The position numbers and the translations under genes are program-made. Below are positions 1-9,956 of a DNA stretch of 64,000 bases, in pieces. Positions within the stretch are counted from its first letter, which is position 1, and each line of letters starts with the position of its first letter. The DNA comes from a virus: positions 62,001 to 126,000 of IMG/VR virus record IMGVR_UViG_3300020430_000008; one strand, written 5' to 3'. The notes under the pieces were generated by a model, which searched no databases, was not told the DNA's origin, and worked only from the letters and a program-made list of their open reading frames with translations.

Positions 1-3000
1 CATTTCTGTGAACCTTATGCCACGAAGGACTAACACCATAATCGTGTGAGTGGTCTTGAATCTCAGTGTCTTGTCCAACAACATTCTCGACACCGAATCT
101 GCCAGATGGCATAGCACGCAATGAGCGCAGACCCAAACGTGGGTGGTGACTAGAAGAATGAATTTCTGCTTTTGTGCTTAAATACTCGCCACTCGACGAG
201 CCCAAAACTTCAAGGTTACGCCATGGGTATGCATTATATACTGAGTATTCTTCTGCTGCTAAATCAAGAAAGCCCTTCGATTGGTTTCGTGGACCACCGG
301 GAGCCGAGAACCTATTTGCAATAATAGTATTAAGGTTGGTGCTGCCCGACTCTCTGCTCTGGACTTGGAAATTGGTGTAAATAAACGCATGTTGGTCTTC
401 ACCATCGCCAAAATCAGTCCTTCTGAGCTTTGGAATTATCTTGAAATGGATCTGCTGAGCGCCAGTCTGAGAGTAGTCAAAACTGGCGTGATTGATTTTA
501 TCTTGCAAGTCATGAAGAAGCAAATTGCCATCTTGGTCTTTATCAGTCCAAAAACGTTGGGGCATAGTCAAAATTGTCTCAACATGAGTAGTAGCCAACA
601 AATCAATGGGGCGTGCTCCGCTGTCGGCACCGGTACGCACCGAAGAGCTAACCTGACCTAACTTTGTGAGATCTGTGTCGTCTGGAGCGTACCAAGCTCC
701 GTAATCTATTTCGCCGTCAACAACGCCATCGATAAGCTGCCATCTGCCGCCGACAGCAGGATTAGAGCCGATCTCGTATGCAGAGCCCGTTTGGGAAATA
801 TTACGAACAGACTGGTTATCTCTTAAAAATGGCTTCTGATTTGAGCGACCAACCGTGTGTACAACCTCATAGTTGTGTCGGTAGTTACCAAGCACTGTGA
901 TAGCCGAACCGGTTGCAATCTGCTCATGATAATGCTTTGTCCATGAAGACTCGTCATCGCCATCGCTAGCAATAACATCGACTCGATGCTCACCAATCAC
1001 AGCAGTCTTGGCAGACGATGTTACCATCTGAATATTTCTAATGTTTACCGGGCGCTTAGCAACTTCGTCACGATAGTAACGTCCACCAATCGGACGCCAG
1101 TGAATTGAATTGCCGCCGCCGCCGTCATCTGCTTGGAACGGATAAGGACCATGTGGGAAAGGATAATCAGGACCGGTCAGACCAACACCACCACTAGTCG
1201 CATGCAAGATACCCGACGATGTACTGAGCGCTGTATTGATCAGAACCAGCCAACCTTCCATACGATTCTTAAGAGTGTCTGTTCCATCGTTGATTGCTGC
1301 GTGTCTGTACTTGCGACCACCAACATACTTCTCTGTGAACGGTCCCTGCATTGGGGTTTCTTTGTCTTCACCGTATGTGTCAGTGTGCAAGTTGACTAAG
1401 TTGACGCCTCGACCAAGACCGCCAAGCTCTGTAGCTGTGGCAGAACCATCGTCATCGTCACCAGTGCGTGATTCGTGAAGTCCATATGCATGGCTTCTTT
1501 TGTTAATATATGTTCCTGCGTCAGTCGAGTGTCCGACGCCAGTGCCTCCACCCCAAACAGTCAGATCTTGGTTAATAAGCTTGGTATAACCTTCATTGAC
1601 ATCATCAGCGCTGGATGAAATGACGTTGAACGGCATGACCAAGTTGCCTCGGAAATGAATGTACGAGCCAGAGCCCCAGCTAGGAGTTGGCGTAACACCT
1701 TCTTGACCACCTTGAAGTGGTGTGCTCTCTAATCCGTTAGTTTCAAAAGTTGTAGACGAACCCGGTACTGAGCCTGTAAGGATGATCGAACGATTACCTG
1801 AAATGCCGGCTTCAGCTTGGGTCACCGTTACGAAGGGGAACGCACCACCAACTTCGCCAGTAAATGCTGCTGTGAGTTTGGGGTGATTATTTAAAGCTTC
1901 AAAAATCCGATAACCATACCCTTCACGCCATGAATCGCTGTTAATGCTCGCGTCGATTCTTTCAATTATTGGATTGTTAGCGTCTGTAAAGTCTTTTGCG
2001 CCAGCTTGGTATACCGAAACAACAGTGCCGTCCGTTGTTGTAAGTTGCAAAAGAACCTTGTGAATGCCTATATCATAAAGGTCTGCTGAGTTAGTGACAG
2101 TAACCGTGCCCGACGCGGCGATTGGTGCAACATATGCTTGGTTGCCTGCCTGTGACTTGAAGCCTTCCCAGCCGTCCATGACGCGGTAGCCTTCACGCTT
2201 GACCTTAGCTCCATAGGAAGCGGAACGTGGCATGTCACATTGCGGCAAGCTTGCGCTTGGCGATGCGTCAGTGTCCATGTCCTTCGCAACAAGATAGCCC
2301 AGAGGGTATCCACCGAACTTGCCATAGTCAACACCTCTTGGGGAGAACGGCACAGTTGCAGGATAAACATAATCGAGCTTCTTGTTGTCATCGTAGTTAA
2401 TACCGCCATGAATAATGCGAGTCTGATCAACGCTGTATTTATATGGCGTGTGCAGCTTGCGGTTAAACGCGCTGGTGCTGGCACTAAAGATTGCGATACG
2501 AGAAGTCAACGTTCCCGAAAGGTTCATGCCCGGTGAACTGGCAGACAGCGCCGTGGAAGCAAGAATCGGATGCTCGCGCTCTGCTCTCTTGCTCCACCAA
2601 AGGCAGTTGTCATCCTGATCCATCATTTCAGCACCACCCGGCGCTAACGGAACAGGGGCATGACCACGCTGGTAATCATATAGGAGAGTATTAATTGTGT
2701 CGAAAGATGCAGCCGGTGGGTCATCAGCCATTTCCATAGAGGGGAACTTGGTTTCGTACTTGTTCCGCTCCAACATATGGCTTTCAACCATGGTCTGCAT
2801 GCCTTCTGAGTGCTCTGCAGATGCTGGGAACAGGTCTTCTAAGAACCTGCTGACTGCGCTGTCAATCCACTTGTAGTAGTCTACATACTTGTCAAGGTCT
2901 GGGCTGTTAGGCATCTTCTCAAAGAAAAGTTGTCTAAGCTTTCCGAGATCCTTGTACTTGGGGCGATACCTGTTGACTGGCTCGCCAATAAGATTATCGA

Positions 3001-6000
3001 AGTCTTTGATCGAAGAGAACATCTTGACCATCTCTTCCGAGATTGTCTGGTACATGCTCTTTTCAATAGAATAATAAACCTTACTAGGTCTTGTGTCGAT
3101 CGTGAAAAACTCGTCATCGTTCTGACGAATCTCAACCATGTCGCTGCTGTGCAGATACTCTGGGAGGACAACCTTAGCAGTTGGGATATATCGAGTATTA
3201 ACAATATCTTTCTTGTTTTCCAAGAAGAAATCACCAATACCCAAATGCTGCATCATTACCTGATCGCTAAACGCTGGCTCATATCTTTCGCCATGTTCTG
3301 CAGAACCAGACGAGATGTCTTGAACAATAAACTGTGCGTCTTTTGTGTTCTCTGTAGTCGTCGGGCTAGGACCAGAACCTGTTACGTTGTCAAAGTTCCA
3401 GTGAAGTGCCAGTGTTGCGATTTGTGGAACGTAGTTTCCGCTCATCGACGTTTGGTAAATGAACGCATTCTTGTACGGACTTTCAACACCGAAGCTGCTT
3501 TGATCCATTGCGTGAGTCAACACAACGTCATCGGACACATCGCTGAACCAATACCTTAAGTTGCCCACCTCGACATTACTATAGTATTCTGTGCTGCCTG
3601 TAAAATCTGTATGTAAAGCACCGACATAGCAGCGCTTTGATGAACTCAAAAATGCTTTTCCGACCGCTTCACTCACTGTGGTCGTTTTTAAGAATTCATG
3701 CTGCACAACGTCCGTGAAAACGTTTACACCGTAGAACTCCACATCAAACGTTTGATCGCCGAGCGCACCGTCAGAGCCACTAATGTGATCAACCCACGGG
3801 TGCTTAGTGGGCTTGACACGGACAGCGAAATTCCATCGCGTATCGTCATAAACATCTTCGTAATAATCAGTAGTTAGTGTTCCAAGCCTGTCTGATTTCA
3901 ACATGAACCGGGCGCGCTTAGACTCTAATTTATCTTTGAGTGCAAATACCTTGAGATCTACCGGGCTTTCAGTGGGAAAACGAGTGTCTGTTTGGCTCTC
4001 AACTGTGCCCTTAGCACCAAACATTGAAGCCGTAACAAATGTGTCAGGATACCACTGCTTGCTGAGGATGTCTTCTGTCTTAAGTGGGAAGAACACCTCG
4101 CATTCAATAGTCTGCGCATTGTATTCGCCAAAGCCGCTTGAGCCAGTGATATAAGCGCGAGCATTTGGGTTACTATACACGCCGTCAACAGACATCGAAA
4201 CAGCTTGATAGACTGTACCGGCGATTCGATCACTGTGGTTGAACGTAACATAGTTTGTTTTGTTTGAAGTTGCGCGGCGATTATCTTTGAAAACATAGTC
4301 AGAATTGTCAGCGTACGCATTAATCTTGACAAGCTCATCATCAACACCAAAGCAGCGCAACATGTTTCGCATCGACTTCTCTGTACCCTTTGTCTTAAAA
4401 ACGTACAGCAGGTTAGCGTAAATGTTGGAGTAGATTTGGTTGCGAATATTATAAAGCTTTTCTTCGTATTCTTCGACTTCGTTGCGGTTCAAAAAGTTTT
4501 CAATAAGCTCTGCTTCTTGCAGGATTTCTGGAACTGCAATACCAAACTGTGTGACAAGGTTTTTCGCAAATGGCACAGGCTTGAAGCTTGCTGACACGTC
4601 GCCAGAAGAGTAAGAGCTTCCGTACCTGTCCTTGAGCTTACCTAAGCCTTCAATCTGCATATGCAGCTTATCAAAGTAGCTGGCAAAGATTTGAGTAAAG
4701 TGCTTAAGCGTCGTCGTTCTTGACTCTGTGTCAATCCAGTCAGGGAAATTGGATGTGATGAGGGAGTTATTAAGATTGTCATGAAGCGTACCGCTTGCAA
4801 CCATAGCAATCTCAAGATCTTCAACATCTGGATGTTCAGAATAGATGATCGGGTCATGGAACTCGTTCATGTTGTGACTACCAGATGCCATGGCAGAGCC
4901 ACTGTTGCGACACTCGGCAACGCCGCCCTTCCAGAATCCGTTAGAGATACGACCTGAGTAGTCTAGCACCGTGCGGTCACGGCTACCAGAGTTCATGATT
5001 CCTTCGTTAAACTTATAGTATACGCCAAGTCCGACGTTAGCCTTATCAGTGTTTGTGCCGCCGCCGACTTGTGTGAACCAGTAACGTCCAATCTGGCGCG
5101 GATCGCGCTCTAGCTTCCAGAAACGGAACTCATCAAGAGATGCAGAAAGCTTTGCGCCACCCTTTGCAATCGTAGTAGAATCGTAGAATCCTGTCGCACC
5201 AGATGGTGGCGCAATCAAAGCGCCGATGGTCGCCATCATAGAGCCTGTAACTCTACCAAGACCGGTGGAGCCAAGCTTGGCTGAACCGCTGACTTGTCCG
5301 TTTACATAAAGTTTGGCAGTGATACCGTCATTGTTAGCGTGGTTCTTGAGCGTAATCGCGTAATGCTTCCAAACACCGTCAGCAACCTCAGATGGCGTGA
5401 GCGTGGCAAGAGGCTCGTTGACGAACCCAGAAGTACCGGACTGGGCAGTAAGCCTGATTGATGAGCCTGCGTCAGAACCGCCCGAAAGCTCGATCATCAA
5501 GCGACCATAGCCAGCAGACGATGAGTTTTCGTTGTTCCATAGATCGAAAACAACCTCTCGCTCTGTCTTGCTTGTGTAGAAAGAATTCTTGAGCATCCAG
5601 AACTCGACAGTCATACCGGTTCTAAGATCGTATTCTAAGTTGTACTCACGGGCTGAGCCTGAATCATAAACGTTGGAGAAGTCGAACAACTTCTTAAGTT
5701 GTACGTCCTGAGTCTCAAATGTTCTATCGGCAGAGCCCGTGTTGGGACCACCCTTGATTTCAATATATTCTAAGATGTTGTTGCTGGTGGTGTCGGGCAT
5801 GCCATAGCCACCAACACCGGACGATTCGCTGACCATGCTTAGCCAGTCGCCAGAACCAGAGGTAGTACCTAAGTGAACGTAACCGGTACTTCTTGGGTAT
5901 TTGTATTCCAGCATCCATCGATCCAAAAAGGAAGATGAATTGTGGAAGTCTAAAACTTCGTATTTTGATCCGTCGTACGGATAACTGTTATAGATTCGCT

Positions 6001-6202
6001 GAATACTGTCTTCGTAGTATTTTGCTGCCGAACCATATCTTGCAAAGTTAGATGCCGTAGAAAAGTCTACAGGAGGGACATACTCATTTTTGTCTTGGAC
6101 AAACGCATCCGTGTACGCATCAGACTCAACTTCATAAGCTGTCTCATCTGCGCTGCCGGATTTCGTTACTTTTGTGCTCTCAAATAAATCCTTAAGACTC
6201 AT
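1..6202 (-). CDS. Very large tail/baseplate structural protein with LamG-like domain (3' end outside window)
   Basis: The reading frame starts at ATG 6202 and stays open to the left edge, giving 2067 residues with the C-terminus missing. The start overlaps the upstream stop by 11 bases. Residues about 175-375 look like a concanavalin A/LamG beta-sandwich: segments such as GMTVEFWMLKNS, GVWKHYAITLKN and LSASLDEFRFW follow the usual LamG pattern. The rest is rich in Ser, Gly and aromatic residues with no enzyme motif. It lies directly downstream of the gp25- and gp6-like genes, so a role in the outer baseplate, or in the attachment of tail fibres, is likely. A carbohydrate-binding function for the LamG part is an inference. 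The family is not one I can name precisely. Confidence 0.85.
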   Translation of the reverse strand, partial: MSLKDLFESTKVTKSGSADETAYEVESDAYTDAFVQDKNEYVPPVDFSTASNFARYGSAAKYYEDSIQRIYNSYPYDGSKYEVLDFHNSSSFLDRWMLEYKYPRSTGYVHLGTTSGSGDWLSMVSESSGVGGYGMPDTTSNNILEYIEIKGGPNTGSADRTFETQDVQLKKLFDFSNVYDSGSAREYNLEYDLRTGMTVEFWMLKNSFYTSKTEREVVFDLWNNENSSSAGYGRLMIELSGGSDAGSSIRLTAQSGTSGFVNEPLATLTPSEVADGVWKHYAITLKNHANNDGITAKLYVNGQVSGSAKLGSTGLGRVTGSMMATIGALIAPPSGATGFYDSTTIAKGGAKLSASLDEFRFWKLERDPRQIGRYWFTQVGGGTNTDKANVGLGVYYKFNEGIMNSGSRDRTVLDYSGRISNGFWKGGVAECRNSGSAMASGSHNMNEFHDPIIYSEHPDVEDLEIAMVASGTLHDNLNNSLITSNFPDWIDTESRTTTLKHFTQIFASYFDKLHMQIEGLGKLKDRYGSSYSSGDVSASFKPVPFAKNLVTQFGIAVPEILQEAELIENFLNRNEVEEYEEKLYNIRNQIYSNIYANLLYVFKTKGTEKSMRNMLRCFGVDDELVKINAYADNSDYVFKDNRRATSNKTNYVTFNHSDRIAGTVYQAVSMSVDGVYSNPNARAYITGSSGFGEYNAQTIECEVFFPLKTEDILSKQWYPDTFVTASMFGAKGTVESQTDTRFPTESPVDLKVFALKDKLESKRARFMLKSDRLGTLTTDYYEDVYDDTRWNFAVRVKPTKHPWVDHISGSDGALGDQTFDVEFYGVNVFTDVVQHEFLKTTTVSEAVGKAFLSSSKRCYVGALHTDFTGSTEYYSNVEVGNLRYWFSDVSDDVVLTHAMDQSSFGVESPYKNAFIYQTSMSGNYVPQIATLALHWNFDNVTGSGPSPTTTENTKDAQFIVQDISSGSAEHGERYEPAFSDQVMMQHLGIGDFFLENKKDIVNTRYIPTAKVVLPEYLHSSDMVEIRQNDDEFFTIDTRPSKVYYSIEKSMYQTISEEMVKMFSSIKDFDNLIGEPVNRYRPKYKDLGKLRQLFFEKMPNSPDLDKYVDYYKWIDSAVSRFLEDLFPASAEHSEGMQTMVESHMLERNKYETKFPSMEMADDPPAASFDTINTLLYDYQRGHAPVPLAPGGAEMMDQDDNCLWWSKRAEREHPILASTALSASSPGMNLSGTLTSRIAIFSASTSAFNRKLHTPYKYSVDQTRIIHGGINYDDNKKLDYVYPATVPFSPRGVDYGKFGGYPLGYLVAKDMDTDASPSASLPQCDMPRSASYGAKVKREGYRVMDGWEGFKSQAGNQAYVAPIAASGTVTVTNSADLYDIGIHKVLLQLTTTDGTVVSVYQAGAKDFTDANNPIIERIDASINSDSWREGYGYRIFEALNNHPKLTAAFTGEVGGAFPFVTVTQAEAGISGNRSIILTGSVPGSSTTFETNGLESTPLQGGQEGVTPTPSWGSGSYIHFRGNLVMPFNVISSSADDVNEGYTKLINQDLTVWGGGTGVGHSTDAGTYINKRSHAYGLHESRTGDDDDGSATATELGGLGRGVNLVNLHTDTYGEDKETPMQGPFTEKYVGGRKYRHAAINDGTDTLKNRMEGWLVLINTALSTSSGILHATSGGVGLTGPDYPFPHGPYPFQADDGGGGNSIHWRPIGGRYYRDEVAKRPVNIRNIQMVTSSAKTAVIGEHRVDVIASDGDDESSWTKHYHEQIATGSAITVLGNYRHNYEVVHTVGRSNQKPFLRDNQSVRNISQTGSAYEIGSNPAVGGRWQLIDGVVDGEIDYGAWYAPDDTDLTKLGQVSSSVRTGADSGARPIDLLATTHVETILTMPQRFWTDKDQDGNLLLHDLQDKINHASFDYSQTGAQQIHFKIIPKLRRTDFGDGEDQHAFIYTNFQVQSRESGSTNLNTIIANRFSAPGGPRNQSKGFLDLAAEEYSVYNAYPWRNLEVLGSSSGEYLSTKAEIHSSSHHPRLGLRSLRAMPSGRFGVENVVGQDTEIQDHSHDYGVSPSWHKVHRN

Positions 6203-7703
6203 GCTTCTCTACTCTGAATTTGAATACTTCGGGCTGCTCCACATAGGTATCCAGTGCCCCATTATAGTAGGCAAACTGAATAGCGTAACCGTACCCCGGT
6301 TCAAAAATCTCCATATCCAAATCGAAATAGTTTCCTGACACGTCGAACGATAGCTGTGTTTCCAAGTCGCTGCCTGTTCCATGTGGTATGACCTCGTAAT
6401 CATCTGCGATTCTATAAATCTTATACGAACCGCTATCAATACTGTGATTTGGGATTGTGGCTGTAGCCTTGGAATAAATAGATGGGCTCCAACCTTTTTC
6501 TCGCACGAAAAGACGGAATCTTGCTGTCTCGTCGCGGCTGTACGCAGCCTTGAGGTTCGTGATTTTTGTAACGTATTGCGGTGTCGGGTTGTAGGACACG
6601 GCTTCCAGCAAGTTTGGATAAATAGAGCCAGTGTGCCACTGTGTATCATCAACACGTCCTGTGTGCCATACATCAAAAAGCTTGTCAATAGGCGGGGAAG
6701 CAGCAGTAAGGCATACAGAAGCAGTGTAAACACCGGTTGCGACCCAGCCACCAGTTGCAGGCGTAGAAGCCGACATTTGATCCGAAGTGGTTACCAGCGT
6801 CAATGCGCTGGTGTCTGGCACTGTGTTATCTGCAGAGCCAGAGTACAGGTGAACATAGACACTACCTGTGCCGCCAGCTTCACCAGCAGACTCGCTGATG
6901 TGTGGCAGATTCTTTAACTGCCCTCTGACATAATTGTACAGATACAGTGTGTTCATGTTGTCATCAGCCTCAGCTAATGAGCTACTATAATAAAAGTTTG
7001 ATCGGTCGTCCTTATCTGCGGAGTTCCAACGCGCCTCAATGATTGGGCGCTTAAAGAAATATTGACTGCCTCTGCAGAAAAACTTTTTGGTATACAAAGA
7101 GCCGGAAGCAACCTCATGACTTGACGACAGCATAACGCCAACACCATAGTCGGTATATGTCCCTGCTAACCAGTATTCAACCATGCCAGTGATGTCTACA
7201 AACAAATCTTCTGTGCCGTCAACAAAGCTGGAAGAATATTGCAGACTTGTTTGATAATCTCCACCTTCGGAAGTCCAACTAACAAGCCCGCCGCCAGAAG
7301 AACTCTGCGCAATAATCCAGTTGCAGAAACCAAAATCTGAATAGCCGTCAGAATCGATGCCAGTTCCCTCATCCCAGTTTCTTGACACAGCCTTGACCAT
7401 AAGTGTGTAATCAGAAGGTACAGTGAACGGATGAACAGCGTTGAACAATCTCAAGTAGAAAGACACGTTACCACTTGCAGGCAATGTCCCTGCAGCACGA
7501 TCTGTTGTGATGTTCTCCGTGGGGAACTTGACCAAAATACGAGAGTTTTCAGATGAAGTCATCTGCTGCTGCCCGTAAATATGAAAAATCTCCATGCTGT
7601 CAGACGCACCCATGTTAGAGCCGGTAGCGCGCTTGCTTAAGCCGGATTTGAATGCGTTTGTGATGGTAGTGTCGTGGGTGGCGTAATACCTTTTGATGCC
7701 CAT
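6192..7703 (-). CDS. Tail/baseplate structural protein, DNRLRE-like beta-sandwich
   Basis: This is a 503-residue protein starting at ATG 7703, where the sequence TAATG joins it to the stop of the gp6-like gene. The N-terminal half contains SRILVKFPTENI, followed by alternating strands and VKAVSRNWDEGTG. This is the pattern of DNRLRE-type beta-sandwich domains that occur in surface and virion proteins. No catalytic motif or signal peptide is visible. Its place between the gp6-like wedge protein and the giant LamG protein points to a peripheral baseplate component. Assignment to DNRLRE rests on pattern only; a fibre connector is an alternative. Confidence 0.8.
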   Translation of the reverse strand: MGIKRYYATHDTTITNAFKSGLSKRATGSNMGASDSMEIFHIYGQQQMTSSENSRILVKFPTENITTDRAAGTLPASGNVSFYLRLFNAVHPFTVPSDYTLMVKAVSRNWDEGTGIDSDGYSDFGFCNWIIAQSSSGGGLVSWTSEGGDYQTSLQYSSSFVDGTEDLFVDITGMVEYWLAGTYTDYGVGVMLSSSHEVASGSLYTKKFFCRGSQYFFKRPIIEARWNSADKDDRSNFYYSSSLAEADDNMNTLYLYNYVRGQLKNLPHISESAGEAGGTGSVYVHLYSGSADNTVPDTSALTLVTTSDQMSASTPATGGWVATGVYTASVCLTAASPPIDKLFDVWHTGRVDDTQWHTGSIYPNLLEAVSYNPTPQYVTKITNLKAAYSRDETARFRLFVREKGWSPSIYSKATATIPNHSIDSGSYKIYRIADDYEVIPHGTGSDLETQLSFDVSGNYFDLDMEIFEPGYGYAIQFAYYNGALDTYVEQPEVFKFRVEKHES

Positions 7704-9520
7704 TAGACGGTAACTCCCTTAATATCTTCAAACAAATATTTCACTTCCATAATAACATTTTCTGGAACTGCAATAAAGCGTTTGTCTGGCGTCATTTGCG
7801 CCTCGAAATTGAAACGAATGTCGGAGTAACGATCTCCAACTTTCTGATGAATGTCAACATCCACAACGTCCGCGACACCATCAAGACGACCAAGGATTCT
7901 ATAAATCTCGGTAATCTCAAGCGGCTCGCCAATGTCGTGCTTGCGGCGGTATCTTGCTCTCAGCACTCGACCGCAGCGTTGAAGAACGTCGTATTTGTTT
8001 TCCCCTGCCTCTACAACGATAGAGTAGGTAATGCCAAAGTTTACGATTTTCGCATCCAGAATGTCAATAGTGTCATTAATCATTCTATTATCATTTAGCC
8101 AAACTTTCAAATTGTTTTTAAGGGCAGGATTAGATTTTACCAATCTTCTCTCGACATCCTCTGAAACAACGTAAATATTAAGGTTTCGCTTAAATGAATC
8201 TCTGTCTTGCGCGAGGTTACAACGTGTGATTGAACCAAACTTTGGGGGCATCGAGTAGATCAAGGATTGATAATCTTTCTTTGTTACCGCTCTGTTCTGA
8301 GTTGCGTAGTTGTCAATAGTGGAGCGGCGAAGCTCGTCTGCACCCGGCATCGTGACATCACCGACGATGCGGTCGTCATTGTTGCACTCAAAAGAATTCT
8401 TGACTGCGGTAACCTTCTCTTCGTCCAAGTCAAAACGGTTAGCGAACTTGACTTTCATGTTTTGAATCTGCTGAATAGAGCTTGGCGATGCATTTGCGTT
8501 GCTGTTAGAGTTTACGCGGTACTGAACAGTGAGCGTAGTGTTTGATGGACCTACGCCGAACTTGTCGCTTTTAATAAGGTTTGTCGGGTCAAAGCCAACA
8601 TCGGTGATGTAGTTTCTGGCATGCAAATCCATGACCACATTCGCTGGCTCGATAACGTCACCAGTGACTGCACCGGCTTTCAGTTGATCTTCTGCGCCAT
8701 ATCCAAAAACAAGTGACGTGGTGCGTGAGTCGCGCTCGACAACAAAGCGGCGAGGGACTGCAAACGGCTTTAAAATATTAGGGACATTATGTCGCCAGAC
8801 GCCCATGTTGGGCACCTCTTTATAGATTGTGTCTTGGGAAAGATAGTCTACCTCAAAATAATCGTGACCTTCGGCATCTCTGACTCTCAAAATCTCAGCA
8901 ATGTTGATACCGACAAGCGGAACCTTTCTGAACTTCTCAAAGCCGCCGATGTTAATAGTTTGTGATGTGATTCTGCCTGAGACAATACTGCCCTTGGCAC
9001 GCACAACGTAATGTGTGGGTGCCCCGTTCTCGTCAACACGACCAACCACAACCTCGTTTTGAGTGTTGGCAAAATCAACATCTTCGGTAAGAATGAAACC
9101 ATCGCCGGAAGTAGACATAAACTGACTGCCCTTCAATGCAATCGGCAAGTATGCAGTATCTGGTCCAAGACCTGTGACGTTTGCGGGACACAACACGTAA
9201 AGCGTGATGATGCCAAAAGTGCTGGGCTTACCTCTGAACTTGTATCCCAGTTGACGACTGAGCTTGACTACATTATCGAACTCGACAGCCGTGTCAAGGA
9301 ACGATTCATTAACAGCATAGTCAAGATAGAACGACAAAACGTCGCCGACGTACGCAACCGTATCGACCATCATCGCTCCAAACGATGCGTCACTAAAGTC
9401 CTTGAATGAGTCTGGATAATATCTTTTTGCGTAGTCTACTAGGTCAGATTTGATGCTGCCGAAGTCTCTCGCAGTATATTTAATTGGAACCTTTTTACTC
9501 TCGTCATCCCACTTTGCCAT
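7703..9520 (-). CDS. Baseplate wedge protein, gp6-like (baseplate J family)
   Basis: The protein has 605 residues. The N-terminus (IKYTARDFGSIKSDLVDYAK) and the following SFGAMMVDTVAYVGDVLSFY are the typical opening of T4 gp6-like and baseplate-J-like wedge proteins. In T4, gp6 forms the inner ring of the baseplate wedge together with gp25 and gp53. Length is close to T4 gp6 (about 660). The gp25-like gene lies just upstream, as expected. The start has a clear GCAGGAG ribosome site, and an AACTATTTATT motif sits 21 bases upstream of the ATG, which may be a promoter. Function as a wedge protein is confident; one-to-one orthology with T4 gp6 is inferred. Confidence 0.92.
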   Translation of the reverse strand: MAKWDDESKKVPIKYTARDFGSIKSDLVDYAKRYYPDSFKDFSDASFGAMMVDTVAYVGDVLSFYLDYAVNESFLDTAVEFDNVVKLSRQLGYKFRGKPSTFGIITLYVLCPANVTGLGPDTAYLPIALKGSQFMSTSGDGFILTEDVDFANTQNEVVVGRVDENGAPTHYVVRAKGSIVSGRITSQTINIGGFEKFRKVPLVGINIAEILRVRDAEGHDYFEVDYLSQDTIYKEVPNMGVWRHNVPNILKPFAVPRRFVVERDSRTTSLVFGYGAEDQLKAGAVTGDVIEPANVVMDLHARNYITDVGFDPTNLIKSDKFGVGPSNTTLTVQYRVNSNSNANASPSSIQQIQNMKVKFANRFDLDEEKVTAVKNSFECNNDDRIVGDVTMPGADELRRSTIDNYATQNRAVTKKDYQSLIYSMPPKFGSITRCNLAQDRDSFKRNLNIYVVSEDVERRLVKSNPALKNNLKVWLNDNRMINDTIDILDAKIVNFGITYSIVVEAGENKYDVLQRCGRVLRARYRRKHDIGEPLEITEIYRILGRLDGVADVVDVDIHQKVGDRYSDIRFNFEAQMTPDKRFIAVPENVIMEVKYLFEDIKGVTV

Positions 9521-9541
9521 CTAGATGTGTCTCCTGCAAAT

Positions 9542-9554
9542 AATAAATAGTTAG
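9542..9554 (-). promoter_or_regulatory. Recurrent CTAACTATTTATT motif upstream of the gp6-like gene
   Basis: On the minus strand this 13-base string lies 21 bases before the ATG of the wedge gene, in the only gap between the gp25- and gp6-like genes. The same 13 bases recur at 53811-53823, 22 bases before another start. It could be a late promoter element read by the phage's gp55-like sigma factor. The reverse orientation (AATAAATAG) resembles the T4 late box TATAAATA more closely, so polarity is uncertain. Confidence 0.35.
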
Positions 9555-9563
9555 TTACCTAAG

Positions 9564-9956
9564 TTATGCGCTTACTGGCACCTCAAGCATTGCTCTTCTG
9601 TTAAGAGGCTTAATATTGAAAATAAGTCTGATCATGACAGTGTTCGCAGCAATCGCAGTATTGCCCGTACCATTAGAGTCATAAGTGATGTCCTCAATCT
9701 CAATGTACGGTAAATACTTATCGACTTGCTGCTTGATTCTGGCAGAAACGTTTGAATAAGTTGACGGGTGATCCATTTCAAAAATAAACTTTCGCATGCC
9801 AACACCAAAATCAGGGTCCATGATCCTTTCTCCCGGTGCGGTAAGCATTAGCATGGTCAGATTTTGATTGACCAAATCAATATATTCTTTATTAAGTTTT
9901 ACTCCATCTCTATCGTCAGTAACGAAAGGAATTGCTGGTGAAAGTCCTTGTGCCAT
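9564..9956 (-). CDS. Baseplate wedge protein, gp25-like
   Basis: A 130-residue protein of the gp25/lysozyme-like baseplate family. The central segments LMLTAPGERIMDPDFGVGMR and ARIKQQVDKYLPYIEI are hallmarks of this family, in which the EPR-type core anchors the sheath to the baseplate. In T4 it binds gp6 and gp53. The neighbouring gp6-like gene downstream supports the call. The start codon shares a base with the stop of the giant upstream protein. Despite the family's historical lysozyme name, its role is structural. Length matches the usual 120-140 residues. Confidence 0.93.
   Translation of the reverse strand: MAQGLSPAIPFVTDDRDGVKLNKEYIDLVNQNLTMLMLTAPGERIMDPDFGVGMRKFIFEMDHPSTYSNVSARIKQQVDKYLPYIEIEDITYDSNGTGNTAIAANTVMIRLIFNIKPLNRRAMLEVPVSA

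Noticed and set aside
2068-4857. Minus-strand frames of 71-138 residues inside the first gene
   Set aside because: They lie in another frame than the continuous frame that begins at 6202 and runs to the left edge.
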